A stretch of DNA of 20,783 bases from NORP309 sp045107085 (GTDB lineage Bacteria; Pseudomonadota; Gammaproteobacteria; Xanthomonadales; Marinicellaceae): NCBI GenBank assembly GCA_045107085.1, contig JBGCFT010000213.1, forward strand, positions 1-20,783, written 5' to 3'. The position numbers and the translations under genes are program-made. Positions within the stretch are counted from its first letter, which is position 1. The number at the start of each line of letters is the position of its first letter. The notes under the pieces are model-generated. The model saw only the letters and a list, made by a program, of their open reading frames with translations. It had not been told where the DNA came from and did not search any database. Shown one piece after another: positions 15,401-20,783 of this stretch.

Positions 15401-15623
15401 CTGGCATGGTATAAATGTCGCCAAGCATATCAAAAACAATGGTTTCACCATCAGGACTTAAATCCAGGTTCATCCAAGTGCCAGTGTTGGTATTGATTTC
15501 TGCTGTGGTGAATTCACCTGGAGGATTATTGACATCCCACTTCTTTTCGTCTTCAGATTTTTCTTCAGCAATTAGAGGTAAACTCATCATCATTATTAAG
15601 CTTAGATGGATTAATTTATTCAT
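12450..15623 (-). CDS. Secreted amidohydrolase with N-terminal TolB-like beta-propeller
   Basis: A 1057-residue exported enzyme. A Sec signal peptide (hydrophobic LIHLSLIMMMSLPLIA, cleavage likely after residue 19) is followed to about residue 630 by repeated TolB/WD40-like PD40 motifs such as LSPDGETIVF, FSPDSNSIAF, FTPDGKYVLY and PSPDGKSLAFVRR, making a beta-propeller. From about 655 to 1040 comes an amidohydrolase domain: the small beta part AIQGARIITMNGDEVIENGT, the metal motif H712/H714 in GIVDVHWHG, a candidate carbamylated lysine K808 in SVKSY, H851 and H856 in DGHTGIEH, and H955 in LVGAHGQ where many relatives have Asp. The end GSLEKGKLADLIIL is typical of the family. The substrate is unknown; cyclic amides or peptides are possible. 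SD-like GGGA lies before the start. It is one of a - strand series with recQ and DUF368 but is 107 bases from them. Confidence 0.92.
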   Translation of the reverse strand: MNKLIHLSLIMMMSLPLIAEEKSEDEKKWDVNNPPGEFTTAEINTNTGTWMNLDLSPDGETIVFDMLGDIYTMPVTGGTATNITNSIAWDMQPRFSPDSNSIAFTTDQGGGDNIWTMAPDGTDHKQVTKESFRLLNGAAWSNDGEYIIARKHFTGMRSIGSGEIWMYHKSGGGGVQLNKRPNEQKDLGEPIFTPDGKYVLYSRDATPGRYFEYSKDSNNQIYNIEAIDLETGEIDVWVSGPGGAVRPTPSPDGKSLAFVRRVRNDSTLFIQNRESGQLTPIYSLLERDMQETWAIHGVYPSFAWTPDGKEIIFYAKGKFHKINVSTKEVANIPFQVNDSRKISKAVTVKIDPMPKEFDAKMLRWLHKSADGKMAVFQSLGYIYTVQLPNGKPKRLTRQKSEFEQYPKFAPDGKSIVYTTWNDNELGTVKISNLKGKSETITKKPGHYINASLSTDNKTVVYEAIRGGYITSSLYSQETGIFAIDRKSGSKTEITKSGSEPFFAQDNKRVFFTTSDQSGEVVTTQLVSRDLSGNEQQSHYSGAWISNYSVSPNNKWLAFIQNFQVYVTPFIQSGKFISTGSKANNLPLQQFSKNAGNYMTWLNDSSELSWALGPIVYQQKLSEKFEHLGGDKENKAVKTEIQLTVQSDIPESSIAIQGARIITMNGDEVIENGTILVENNRILEIGKNVKIPSGTKVIDVSGKTIMPGIVDVHWHGPYANNQIVPQTSWHALANLAFGVTTEHNPSADTEAVFAVSEMQKAGVITAPRTFSTGTILYGATQFITAPVSNVDDAIGHLERMKTVGAFSVKSYNQPRRDQRQQVIEAARQTNLMVVPEGGSLFMHNMSMIIDGHTGIEHSIPVAAIYDDVLQLWSQSETAYTPTLTVGYGGIWGENYWYDTTDVWKHPLLTKYVPAKILQPVSVRRTKAPIEDYNHIRNAEVATKLQKAGVKVLVGAHGQREGLGSHWEMWMFVQGGMSPLNAIRSATIDTAEYIGMNDDLGSLEKGKLADLIILNENPLENIQNSDKVYQVMQNGRLYDAETMNQVFPDQINRDKFYFE

Positions 15624-15664
15624 TGTATTTTTGTCCCAAGATTTGTATAAAAAATGCGCTTGAT

Positions 15665-15693
15665 ACTTTAACAGTAATGATTGAACTCTTCAA
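15665..15693 (-). promoter_or_regulatory. Possible promoter of the amidohydrolase gene
   Basis: On the - strand, TTGAAG (15688-15693, four of six to -35), a 17-base spacer and TAAAGT (15665-15670, four of six to -10) stand about 40 bases before the start codon. The match is moderate, and the -35 overlaps a small inverted repeat TTGAA/TTCAA (15681-15685 with 15689-15693). Read-through from recQ and DUF368 is equally possible. Confidence 0.35.
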
Positions 15694-15730
15694 TATAATT
15701 TGTTTGTTACTGGAGTGTTAATTTCGATGC

Positions 15731-16597
15731 TTATTTTGACAATTTTCTACCAAAATAATCTACTGAAAACACCAATAAAAATGCCAAAAACATCATAAAA
15801 ATAGCACTAACAAGATCAGGATTAATATAATTAGATGGTAAAATATTTTCCAATTGATGGTTTTTCCATGGCCATACTTTTACCAATGATCCTAACATAA
15901 GCCCACTCAGAAAAAACAATGTGATATTATAAAATTTACCCAATACCCATTTAATAATTCTTGAAAAAACCAATAAACCAATCACAGCGCCACCCATGAA
16001 TATAAAAAGTACTGCGTAATCTCTATCAGCTACAGCTGTAATCAAAGTTTCGTACATGCCTAATAAAACGAGGATAAAACTTCCTGAAATTCCGGGTAAA
16101 ATCATTGCTGAGATCGCTAACATTCCTGCCATTAAAATAGCAATATTATTACTTGGAAAAGGTATGGATGAGAGTGATCCAATCCAAAGCCCGATTAGTA
16201 TGCCTGGTATTAACCAAAAGTATTGGCCCATTTTTTTGTTATTAATGTGTTGGATAATTAATATGGCCGAGGCAATAATCAAACCAAAGAAAAAGGACCA
16301 CATAAGAATAGGATAGAATTCAATGGCGTGTTTTATGGGATGAGCCAATAATAGGAATGACGCAGCTATTCCGATTAATAAGGGCAATACAAAATGACCA
16401 TCTATGGCTTGCCAAAACTGTTTGAATTTGCCTAGAAAAAAATATTTTATAGAGTCAATATTTAGGCCTGTAATGGCATTGATTAATCGAGGGTAAATGC
16501 CTGTTAATAAGGCGATTGTTCCACCTGATACTCCAGGAACTACATCCGCAGCACCCATTGCCATGCCTTTGGCAACTATCACTATTTTATTTATCAT
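15731..16597 (-). CDS. DUF368 membrane protein (PopT-type undecaprenyl-phosphate translocase)
   Basis: A 288-residue, very hydrophobic inner membrane protein with about eight to ten predicted helices. The diagnostic DUF368 motif is MGAADVVPGVSGGTIALLTG near residues 14-33, and a related second motif, MILPGISGSFILVLLGMY near residue 165, shows the internal duplication of the family. DUF368 proteins were recently shown in Vibrio and others to recycle undecaprenyl phosphate across the membrane (called PopT); I infer the same role here by family only. The ATG directly follows the recQ stop codon, and the Shine-Dalgarno GAGG lies inside the last recQ codons, so translation is coupled to recQ. Confidence 0.93.
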   Translation of the reverse strand: MINKIVIVAKGMAMGAADVVPGVSGGTIALLTGIYPRLINAITGLNIDSIKYFFLGKFKQFWQAIDGHFVLPLLIGIAASFLLLAHPIKHAIEFYPILMWSFFFGLIIASAILIIQHINNKKMGQYFWLIPGILIGLWIGSLSSIPFPSNNIAILMAGMLAISAMILPGISGSFILVLLGMYETLITAVADRDYAVLFIFMGGAVIGLLVFSRIIKWVLGKFYNITLFFLSGLMLGSLVKVWPWKNHQLENILPSNYINPDLVSAIFMMFLAFLLVFSVDYFGRKLSK

Positions 16598-18736
16598 TTA
16601 ATCCTCTGATGATAAACCAGCAAGAATGCAACGCAAAATGCCATAGTTATACTCACCATCTAACATGTCATAAACAGGTTTGAGTTGGTTGTCTTCTAGA
16701 TATCCTGCAATTTCAGCCACTTGAATAATTTCTTCAATTTCATCTTTTGGTAGTCCAACTACATCTGTTATTTCTAACGAACCAAATTTAACTGCTTGAG
16801 ATAAATGTGAATAGACAGTATTCAAGTTGATGTCTCTTTCTTCTGCAATTTCATCGGGTGTGTTACCTTGATCAAATAAATAAATGGTTTCTTTGGCATT
16901 GTCACTTAATAACGCATCCACTTTTTGTTGGTTAGCAAATTTATTAATTACATGACAAAATTTTTCACCATATTTTTCTGCTTTAAATTCACCCACTCCA
17001 GTGATATATTTAAATTGGTCATTGTCAGCAGGTCTTGTTTTTACCATTTGAAGCATAGATGCATCACTAAAAATTATATAGGGAGGAACGCCTTGCTCTG
17101 TGGCCAATTCTAATCGCAGTTCTTTTAAGGCAGCCCAAAGCGGCTTATCATAATTTTTAAGTTCATAATCTGATTTTTGGTTGTCTTTAGAATAGGTGTT
17201 TGGTGATGATTTAATTTGTTTTTTAATGTAAAACTTTTCTTCTCCCTTGAGTAAATCACGGCATTTTTCAGAAAGATTTAATGCATTAAATTGGTCTTCA
17301 TTGACAAAAAGGTATTGGTGCGTAATTAACTGTCTAAAAATGGTTCGCCACCCAGTTTTTGTCTCATTTTTACCAATACCAAAGACACTGAGTTTGTCAT
17401 GACCATTTTTTAAAATACGCTCGTCATCTTTTCCAGTTAATACATCAATTAAATACATCATACCAAATCGTTGTTCGGTTCGGTGAACTGCTGATAATGC
17501 TTTTTGGGCAGATTCTGTGACATCAATTTTTTCAGGTGGATTGATACAATTGTCACAGTTGCCACATGGTTTTTTTAATTCTTCGCCAAAATAGCCTAAT
17601 ATAGTTTGTCGTCTACAGGAACTTTGCTCACATAAATCAATTAAAGAATCTAATTTATTATTTAGAACCCTTTTGTGGGCATCTTCAGCATTCGATCCCG
17701 TAATAAATTGACGCAACAAAACAACATCTTGATAACCATAAGCCATCCAAGCATTTGATGCTTGTCCATCACGCCCAGCACGTCCCGTCTCTTGGTAATA
17801 AGATTCAATGTTTTTTGGCAAACTAAAATGTGCAACAAAGCGGACATTAGGCTTATCAATTCCCATTCCAAATGCAATGGTCGCAACGATTATTATATCG
17901 TCTTCAACCAAGAATCTTTTTTGATAATCAGCCCTCAAGGAAGAACTCATACCAGCATGATAAGGCAAAGCTGTTCTGCCTTGTTTATTGAGAAAATCAG
18001 CGGTTGCTTCGACTTTTTTTCTTGAAAGGCAATAAACTATTCCAGCTTCATTTGGATGGTTTTTCTTAATAAATTGATTAAGCTGCTGATGTCCTCCATC
18101 TCTTTCTAAAATGGTATATTTAATATTGGGTCTATCGAAACTATTAACAAATACTTTGCCATTCTTTAATTGCAATTGTTTAATTATTTCATTTTTGATT
18201 TTTTCATCTGCGGTGGCAGTTAATGCAATTTTAGGAGTTTCAGGAAATTTTTCAGCTAAGATTTTTAGTTCTTGATAGACCCGTCTAAAATCATGGCCCC
18301 ATTCAGAAACACAATGGGCTTCATCAATAGCAAATAAAGCAATATCGATACCAGCTAAGAGCTCTAATGTGTCTTCTTTTAATAATCTTTCTGGGGACAA
18401 GTACAAAATATCTAGTTCGTTTTGATGCAATTGTCTTTTAATTTCATCGTTCTGTTTTGCTGTCTGGCTGGAGTTAATAAAGGCGGCTTTAATGCCTAAT
18501 TGCTGCAAGGCTTCTACTTGGTCTTGCATCAAGGCAATTAAAGGGGATATAACAATGCCTGTTCCATTCAATATCAATGATGGAATTTGGTAACATATCG
18601 ATTTACCACCTCCAGTAGGCATGAGTACTAATACATCTGATTTTTGATCGAGAACCGTCTTTATAATGTCAGCTTGGTGGTGTCGAAACGCATCATACCC
18701 AAACACATCCTTTAATATTTGATTTGCTTGTTTCAT
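16598..18736 (-). CDS. recQ: ATP-dependent DNA helicase RecQ with extra C-terminal HTH domain
   Basis: A 712-residue superfamily 2 DNA helicase (3'-5') involved in recombination and fork repair. Helicase motifs are intact: Walker A TGGGKS at 41-46, DEAH at 138-141, TATAD near 174 and motif VI QETGRAGRDG at 315-324. The zinc-binding site has C374, C391, C394 and C397, followed by the RQC winged-helix region and an HRDC domain at about 527-603. About 100 further residues follow (612-705), with ETIYLFDQGNTPDEIAEER and NTVYSHLSQAV, resembling the helicase-type helix-turn-helix seen at the end of many RecQ proteins outside the enterics. E. coli RecQ (609 residues) lacks this part. No good Shine-Dalgarno is seen before the ATG. 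The DUF368 gene follows without a gap. Confidence 0.96.
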   Translation of the reverse strand: MKQANQILKDVFGYDAFRHHQADIIKTVLDQKSDVLVLMPTGGGKSICYQIPSLILNGTGIVISPLIALMQDQVEALQQLGIKAAFINSSQTAKQNDEIKRQLHQNELDILYLSPERLLKEDTLELLAGIDIALFAIDEAHCVSEWGHDFRRVYQELKILAEKFPETPKIALTATADEKIKNEIIKQLQLKNGKVFVNSFDRPNIKYTILERDGGHQQLNQFIKKNHPNEAGIVYCLSRKKVEATADFLNKQGRTALPYHAGMSSSLRADYQKRFLVEDDIIIVATIAFGMGIDKPNVRFVAHFSLPKNIESYYQETGRAGRDGQASNAWMAYGYQDVVLLRQFITGSNAEDAHKRVLNNKLDSLIDLCEQSSCRRQTILGYFGEELKKPCGNCDNCINPPEKIDVTESAQKALSAVHRTEQRFGMMYLIDVLTGKDDERILKNGHDKLSVFGIGKNETKTGWRTIFRQLITHQYLFVNEDQFNALNLSEKCRDLLKGEEKFYIKKQIKSSPNTYSKDNQKSDYELKNYDKPLWAALKELRLELATEQGVPPYIIFSDASMLQMVKTRPADNDQFKYITGVGEFKAEKYGEKFCHVINKFANQQKVDALLSDNAKETIYLFDQGNTPDEIAEERDINLNTVYSHLSQAVKFGSLEITDVVGLPKDEIEEIIQVAEIAGYLEDNQLKPVYDMLDGEYNYGILRCILAGLSSED

Positions 18737-18761
18737 TTTTTCATATTTTTACTAAAGTATT

Positions 18762-18770
18762 ATTATAGCA
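18762..18770 (-). promoter_or_regulatory. Extended -10 promoter of recQ
   Basis: Read on the - strand, the sequence TGCTATAAT is a perfect extended -10 (TGnTATAAT), about 25 bases before the recQ ATG. No good -35 is seen at the usual spacing, which fits an extended -10 promoter. The transcript leader would be under 25 bases. Confidence 0.6.
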
Positions 18771-18842
18771 CTAATTTGTTATTCTTGCGTATGGATTGTA
18801 AAATGTATTAAATTGATCAGATGAATTTATTTTTAATTAGAC

Positions 18843-18848
18843 TATAAT
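18843..18848 (+). promoter_or_regulatory. Possible -10 element for the peroxiredoxin/PLA2-like operon
   Basis: A perfect TATAAT lies 39 bases before the ATG at 18887. The best -35-like sequence, TTGATC (18813-18818), is 24 bases away, too far for a standard promoter, so the assignment is tentative. Confidence 0.35.
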
Positions 18849-18886
18849 AGAATGAATTAAAATAGTTTATTTGCTGAGTTCAAAAT

Positions 18887-19732
18887 ATGAATTTAATTAA
18901 GTCATTCTTTATTTTTGTTAGTCCATTGGTTTTGCTATTTATAGTCATTCAAGCCATTGGTGGACTTTACTATTCATCAAATACTGTGCTTTATTTTGGT
19001 TTATTATTCAGCGCTGTGCCTTTATTGCTATTTTTGATATACGTTTTAATATTCAAAAATATAGCCAGAACCAGTATTCATTTACCAATAGTCTCTGTTC
19101 CATCTTTTCTGGGTTATTGTTTGGTGCTTTATGTATTTATTAAAGCGTCTAAAATCGAATACATAGATGCGATGGTGTATTCATTGATGGCATTTTTTAT
19201 TACATTTTTGTATGTTTATTGGTACTCTAATAATGCCAGAAAACTATCACAAAAATTAAATAATACTGAATTATTAGCTAACTTTGAGTTAAAAGATTTA
19301 GAAGGTAAAAAGGTGTCTTCGGAGAATTTTTTTGGAGAGAAGGTTTTGATTTTTTTCTTCCGTGGTAATTGGTGTCCACTGTGCATGGCTCAAATAAACG
19401 AAGTCGCAAATTCATACCAAAAATTTGAGGATAACTCAATCAGAGTCGTTTTTATTTCTCCACAACCTTCACATAAAACAGAATCATTGGCCAAGCGATT
19501 TAATTTAGCCTTTGAATTTTATATTGATGAAAGTAATGCTGCTGCTAAACAATTGGGTATTTTTCACAAAAATGGATTACCAATGGGCCTTCAAGCCTTA
19601 GGTTATGAAACCGATACTGTTTATCCGACTGTCATAGCACTTAATACCAAGAGTGAAATTATTTATAATAATCAAACATCTAATTACCGTATTCGTCCCG
19701 AACCTGATGCATTTTTAGCACTGTTCATATGA
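18887..19732 (+). CDS. Membrane-anchored peroxiredoxin-like (AhpC/TSA family) protein
   Basis: A 281-residue protein with two parts. The first 115 residues hold four hydrophobic segments (about 5-28, 33-57, 67-86 and 94-113), predicting a four-helix membrane anchor. Residues from about 130 to the end form a thioredoxin-fold domain of the AhpC/TSA or peroxiredoxin-like family: FELKDLEGKKVSSENFFG, then FFFRGNWCPLCMAQINEV with C163 and C166, then RVVFISPQPSH and the later cis-Pro-type TVYPTVIAL. The RGxWCPxC block is typical of peroxiredoxin-like proteins. Both termini are likely on one side of the membrane, but I cannot settle the side from sequence. A redox or thiol-peroxidase role is inferred from the family. 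The next gene starts inside its stop codon (ATGA). Confidence 0.88.
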   Translation: MNLIKSFFIFVSPLVLLFIVIQAIGGLYYSSNTVLYFGLLFSAVPLLLFLIYVLIFKNIARTSIHLPIVSVPSFLGYCLVLYVFIKASKIEYIDAMVYSLMAFFITFLYVYWYSNNARKLSQKLNNTELLANFELKDLEGKKVSSENFFGEKVLIFFFRGNWCPLCMAQINEVANSYQKFEDNSIRVVFISPQPSHKTESLAKRFNLAFEFYIDESNAAAKQLGIFHKNGLPMGLQALGYETDTVYPTVIALNTKSEIIYNNQTSNYRIRPEPDAFLALFI

Positions 19733-20190
19733 TCAGACTATCAATAAATATCCTTTTATTAATACTCTTGTTATCTTGTAAATCCAGAGATAGCAATGAA
19801 TTCAATTTTATGGTCATCCAAGAGGACCAAATGATTACTACTGGGTGGGAAAAGATTAATGGAATTCCTGATTTTGATGTTAATCTGCATTCGGATGGTT
19901 GCAGCGGTGGTATGTCAGCTATTTATAAGCAACTTGAGTTTCTCCATCAAAGTTACGGTAAAAATCTGGCTTGGAGAAATTGCTGTGAAATCCATGATGA
20001 AGCTTATTACTATGGCGGTTCAAAGGAGGAAAAACTTATAGCAGATGAAAAACTTAGCATTTGCGTATCAAAAGTTGTTGGTAATCAGTTTATTGGCAAA
20101 GCCATGCAAGTAGCTGTTGAAATTGGAGGAGGTCCACATTTACCCACTCCTTATCGCTGGGGATATGGTGAGGATTTTAGAGAAGATTAG
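19729..20190 (+). CDS. Phospholipase-A2-like lipoprotein
   Basis: A 153-residue predicted lipoprotein: hydrophobic LSINILLLILLL followed by the lipobox with C17 (LLLSC). The mature part has DGCSGG at 56-61, a candidate calcium loop, and NCCEIHDEAYYYGG at 84-97. There C85/C86, H89 and D90 reproduce the CCxxHD active-site signature of phospholipase A2-like folds. It continues with a helix carrying ADEKLSICV (C112) and a GGGPHLPTPYRWGYG end. The match to PLA2 is by motif only and lipase activity is unproved; the substrate could be another ester. It overlaps the peroxiredoxin-like gene by four bases, so the two are an operon. The lipid anchor would place it at the outer or inner membrane surface. 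No second gene of the same kind is in the window. Confidence 0.75.
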   Translation: MIRLSINILLLILLLSCKSRDSNEFNFMVIQEDQMITTGWEKINGIPDFDVNLHSDGCSGGMSAIYKQLEFLHQSYGKNLAWRNCCEIHDEAYYYGGSKEEKLIADEKLSICVSKVVGNQFIGKAMQVAVEIGGGPHLPTPYRWGYGEDFRED

Positions 20191-20235
20191 ATGTTTACGT
20201 ATGATTTTAACTTTTAATCTGAATTAAAACCGCTG

Positions 20236-20783
20236 TTATTGTCCTACACCAAACTTTACTTGAGGGTATAATTCATCGGATAATTGGTTTGGTTTTATGA
20301 ATATTTTATCTTCAGAAACTGTATAATTTTCAATGAGTTGTGATTGTATATATAATGCTCTGTCTTTGGCCAGTTGATTGAGTTGCCCATCAATATTTTG
20401 ACTTTCTAGTAGTTTTTTCCAGACGGATTCTGCTAACATTACGATTTTAACAACTTCATCTTGAGTGGCATCAGATAGTAATTGTTGCCAATTTTCTTCT
20501 GAAAAGTTTTGTAGATAAAAAGCTTTGATTGATTCTATTGAATAATCTTCGGTAAATATTGGCTTTTCTTCAAGGTTTAATTGTGTCAATAATTGTTTAA
20601 GTTTTAAAGCTTTTGAATCATTTGCGGTATTAACAACTCCAGATAATTCCAATAGGATTCCAGGCCTTTGATTAAGGATTTTTTTCATGGCTTCAAGTTT
20701 TACAATTTCTTGATCTTGCAGTTCAATACCACCTGCTTGAAATTGAATGCCAGATAAATCTAAATCGGCTCCACCGGGAACTA
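20236..20783 (-). CDS. DUF748 (AsmA-like) envelope protein, C-terminal part
   Basis: The frame is open to the window edge, so the gene's start lies outside; the internal ATG at 20688 is not the true beginning. About 181 residues are visible. The upstream stretch VPGGADLDLSGIQFQAG leads to EIVKLEAMKKILNQRPGILLELSGVV, the OmpA-like fold seen at the end of DUF748 proteins. The tail LAKDRALYIQSQLIENYTVSEDKIFI is typical of their final segment (the LARxRAxxVxxxL pattern). These large proteins belong to the AsmA-like group thought to work in lipid transport or outer-membrane upkeep. It converges with the PLA2-like gene, 45 bases apart, and I see no clear terminator in that gap. Confidence 0.8.
   Translation of the reverse strand, partial: VPGGADLDLSGIQFQAGGIELQDQEIVKLEAMKKILNQRPGILLELSGVVNTANDSKALKLKQLLTQLNLEEKPIFTEDYSIESIKAFYLQNFSEENWQQLLSDATQDEVVKIVMLAESVWKKLLESQNIDGQLNQLAKDRALYIQSQLIENYTVSEDKIFIKPNQLSDELYPQVKFGVGQ

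Noticed and set aside
20191..20235. Search for a terminator between the PLA2-like gene and the DUF748 gene
   Set aside because: Only a weak TTTTAA/TTAAAA pairing is possible; not enough to call.

Overview
The window is an AT-rich stretch (roughly one third G+C by eye) of a bacterial chromosome, most probably from a gammaproteobacterium. GyrA, KatG, RecQ and the Paa proteins all read like gammaproteobacterial orthologues. One secreted protein ends in a C-terminal tail of the IFxxxFE type, which I associate with Xanthomonadales-like marine lineages such as Marinicella. That genus-level guess is weak. No integrase, transposase, phage gene or CRISPR array is visible.

Layout. (1) Bases 1-928 hold the end of gyrA, closed by a strong terminator at 959-985. 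(2) Bases 1035-6865 hold phenylacetate catabolism genes on the + strand: paaJ (the last thiolase of the pathway), then paaA, paaB, paaC, paaD and paaE, which build the ring-1,2-phenylacetyl-CoA epoxidase, its electron-transfer reductase and its maturation factor. Two foreign-looking pieces sit in this cluster: a frameshifted lipoprotein gene between paaJ and paaA, and an intact four-helix membrane protein gene between paaC and paaD. (3) Bases 7042-8778 encode a secreted beta-helix protein with a choice-of-anchor-Q-like C-terminal segment. (4) Bases 8929-11100 are katG (catalase-peroxidase), with a clear promoter, Shine-Dalgarno site and terminator. (5) Bases 11160-11950 hold no large gene: a block of three back-to-back hairpins, two copies of a 66-base direct repeat, an elongator tRNA-Met on the - strand with a stringent-type promoter, and a featureless AT-rich stretch. 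(6) A GNAT acetyltransferase on + and a very large secreted TolB-propeller/amidohydrolase on - converge on a long hairpin at 12403-12440. (7) recQ and a DUF368 (PopT-type) membrane protein form a tight - strand pair. (8) Divergent from recQ is a two-gene operon: a membrane-anchored peroxiredoxin-like protein and a phospholipase-A2-like lipoprotein, overlapping by four bases. (9) The window ends in the C-terminal part of a DUF748 (AsmA-like) envelope protein on the - strand.

How the genes fit together. PaaABC with PaaE turns phenylacetyl-CoA into its ring epoxide, PaaD helps mature the iron centres, and PaaJ makes the final thiolytic cleavage to acetyl-CoA and succinyl-CoA. The other pathway genes (Z, G, F, H, I, K) are not next to these and must lie elsewhere if present. 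Oxygen-dependent epoxidation and KatG are metabolically compatible, but nothing in the sequence links their regulation. The best candidates for undescribed biology are the peroxiredoxin/PLA2-like operon, the membrane protein embedded in the paa operon, and the repeat-plus-hairpin region beside the tRNA.
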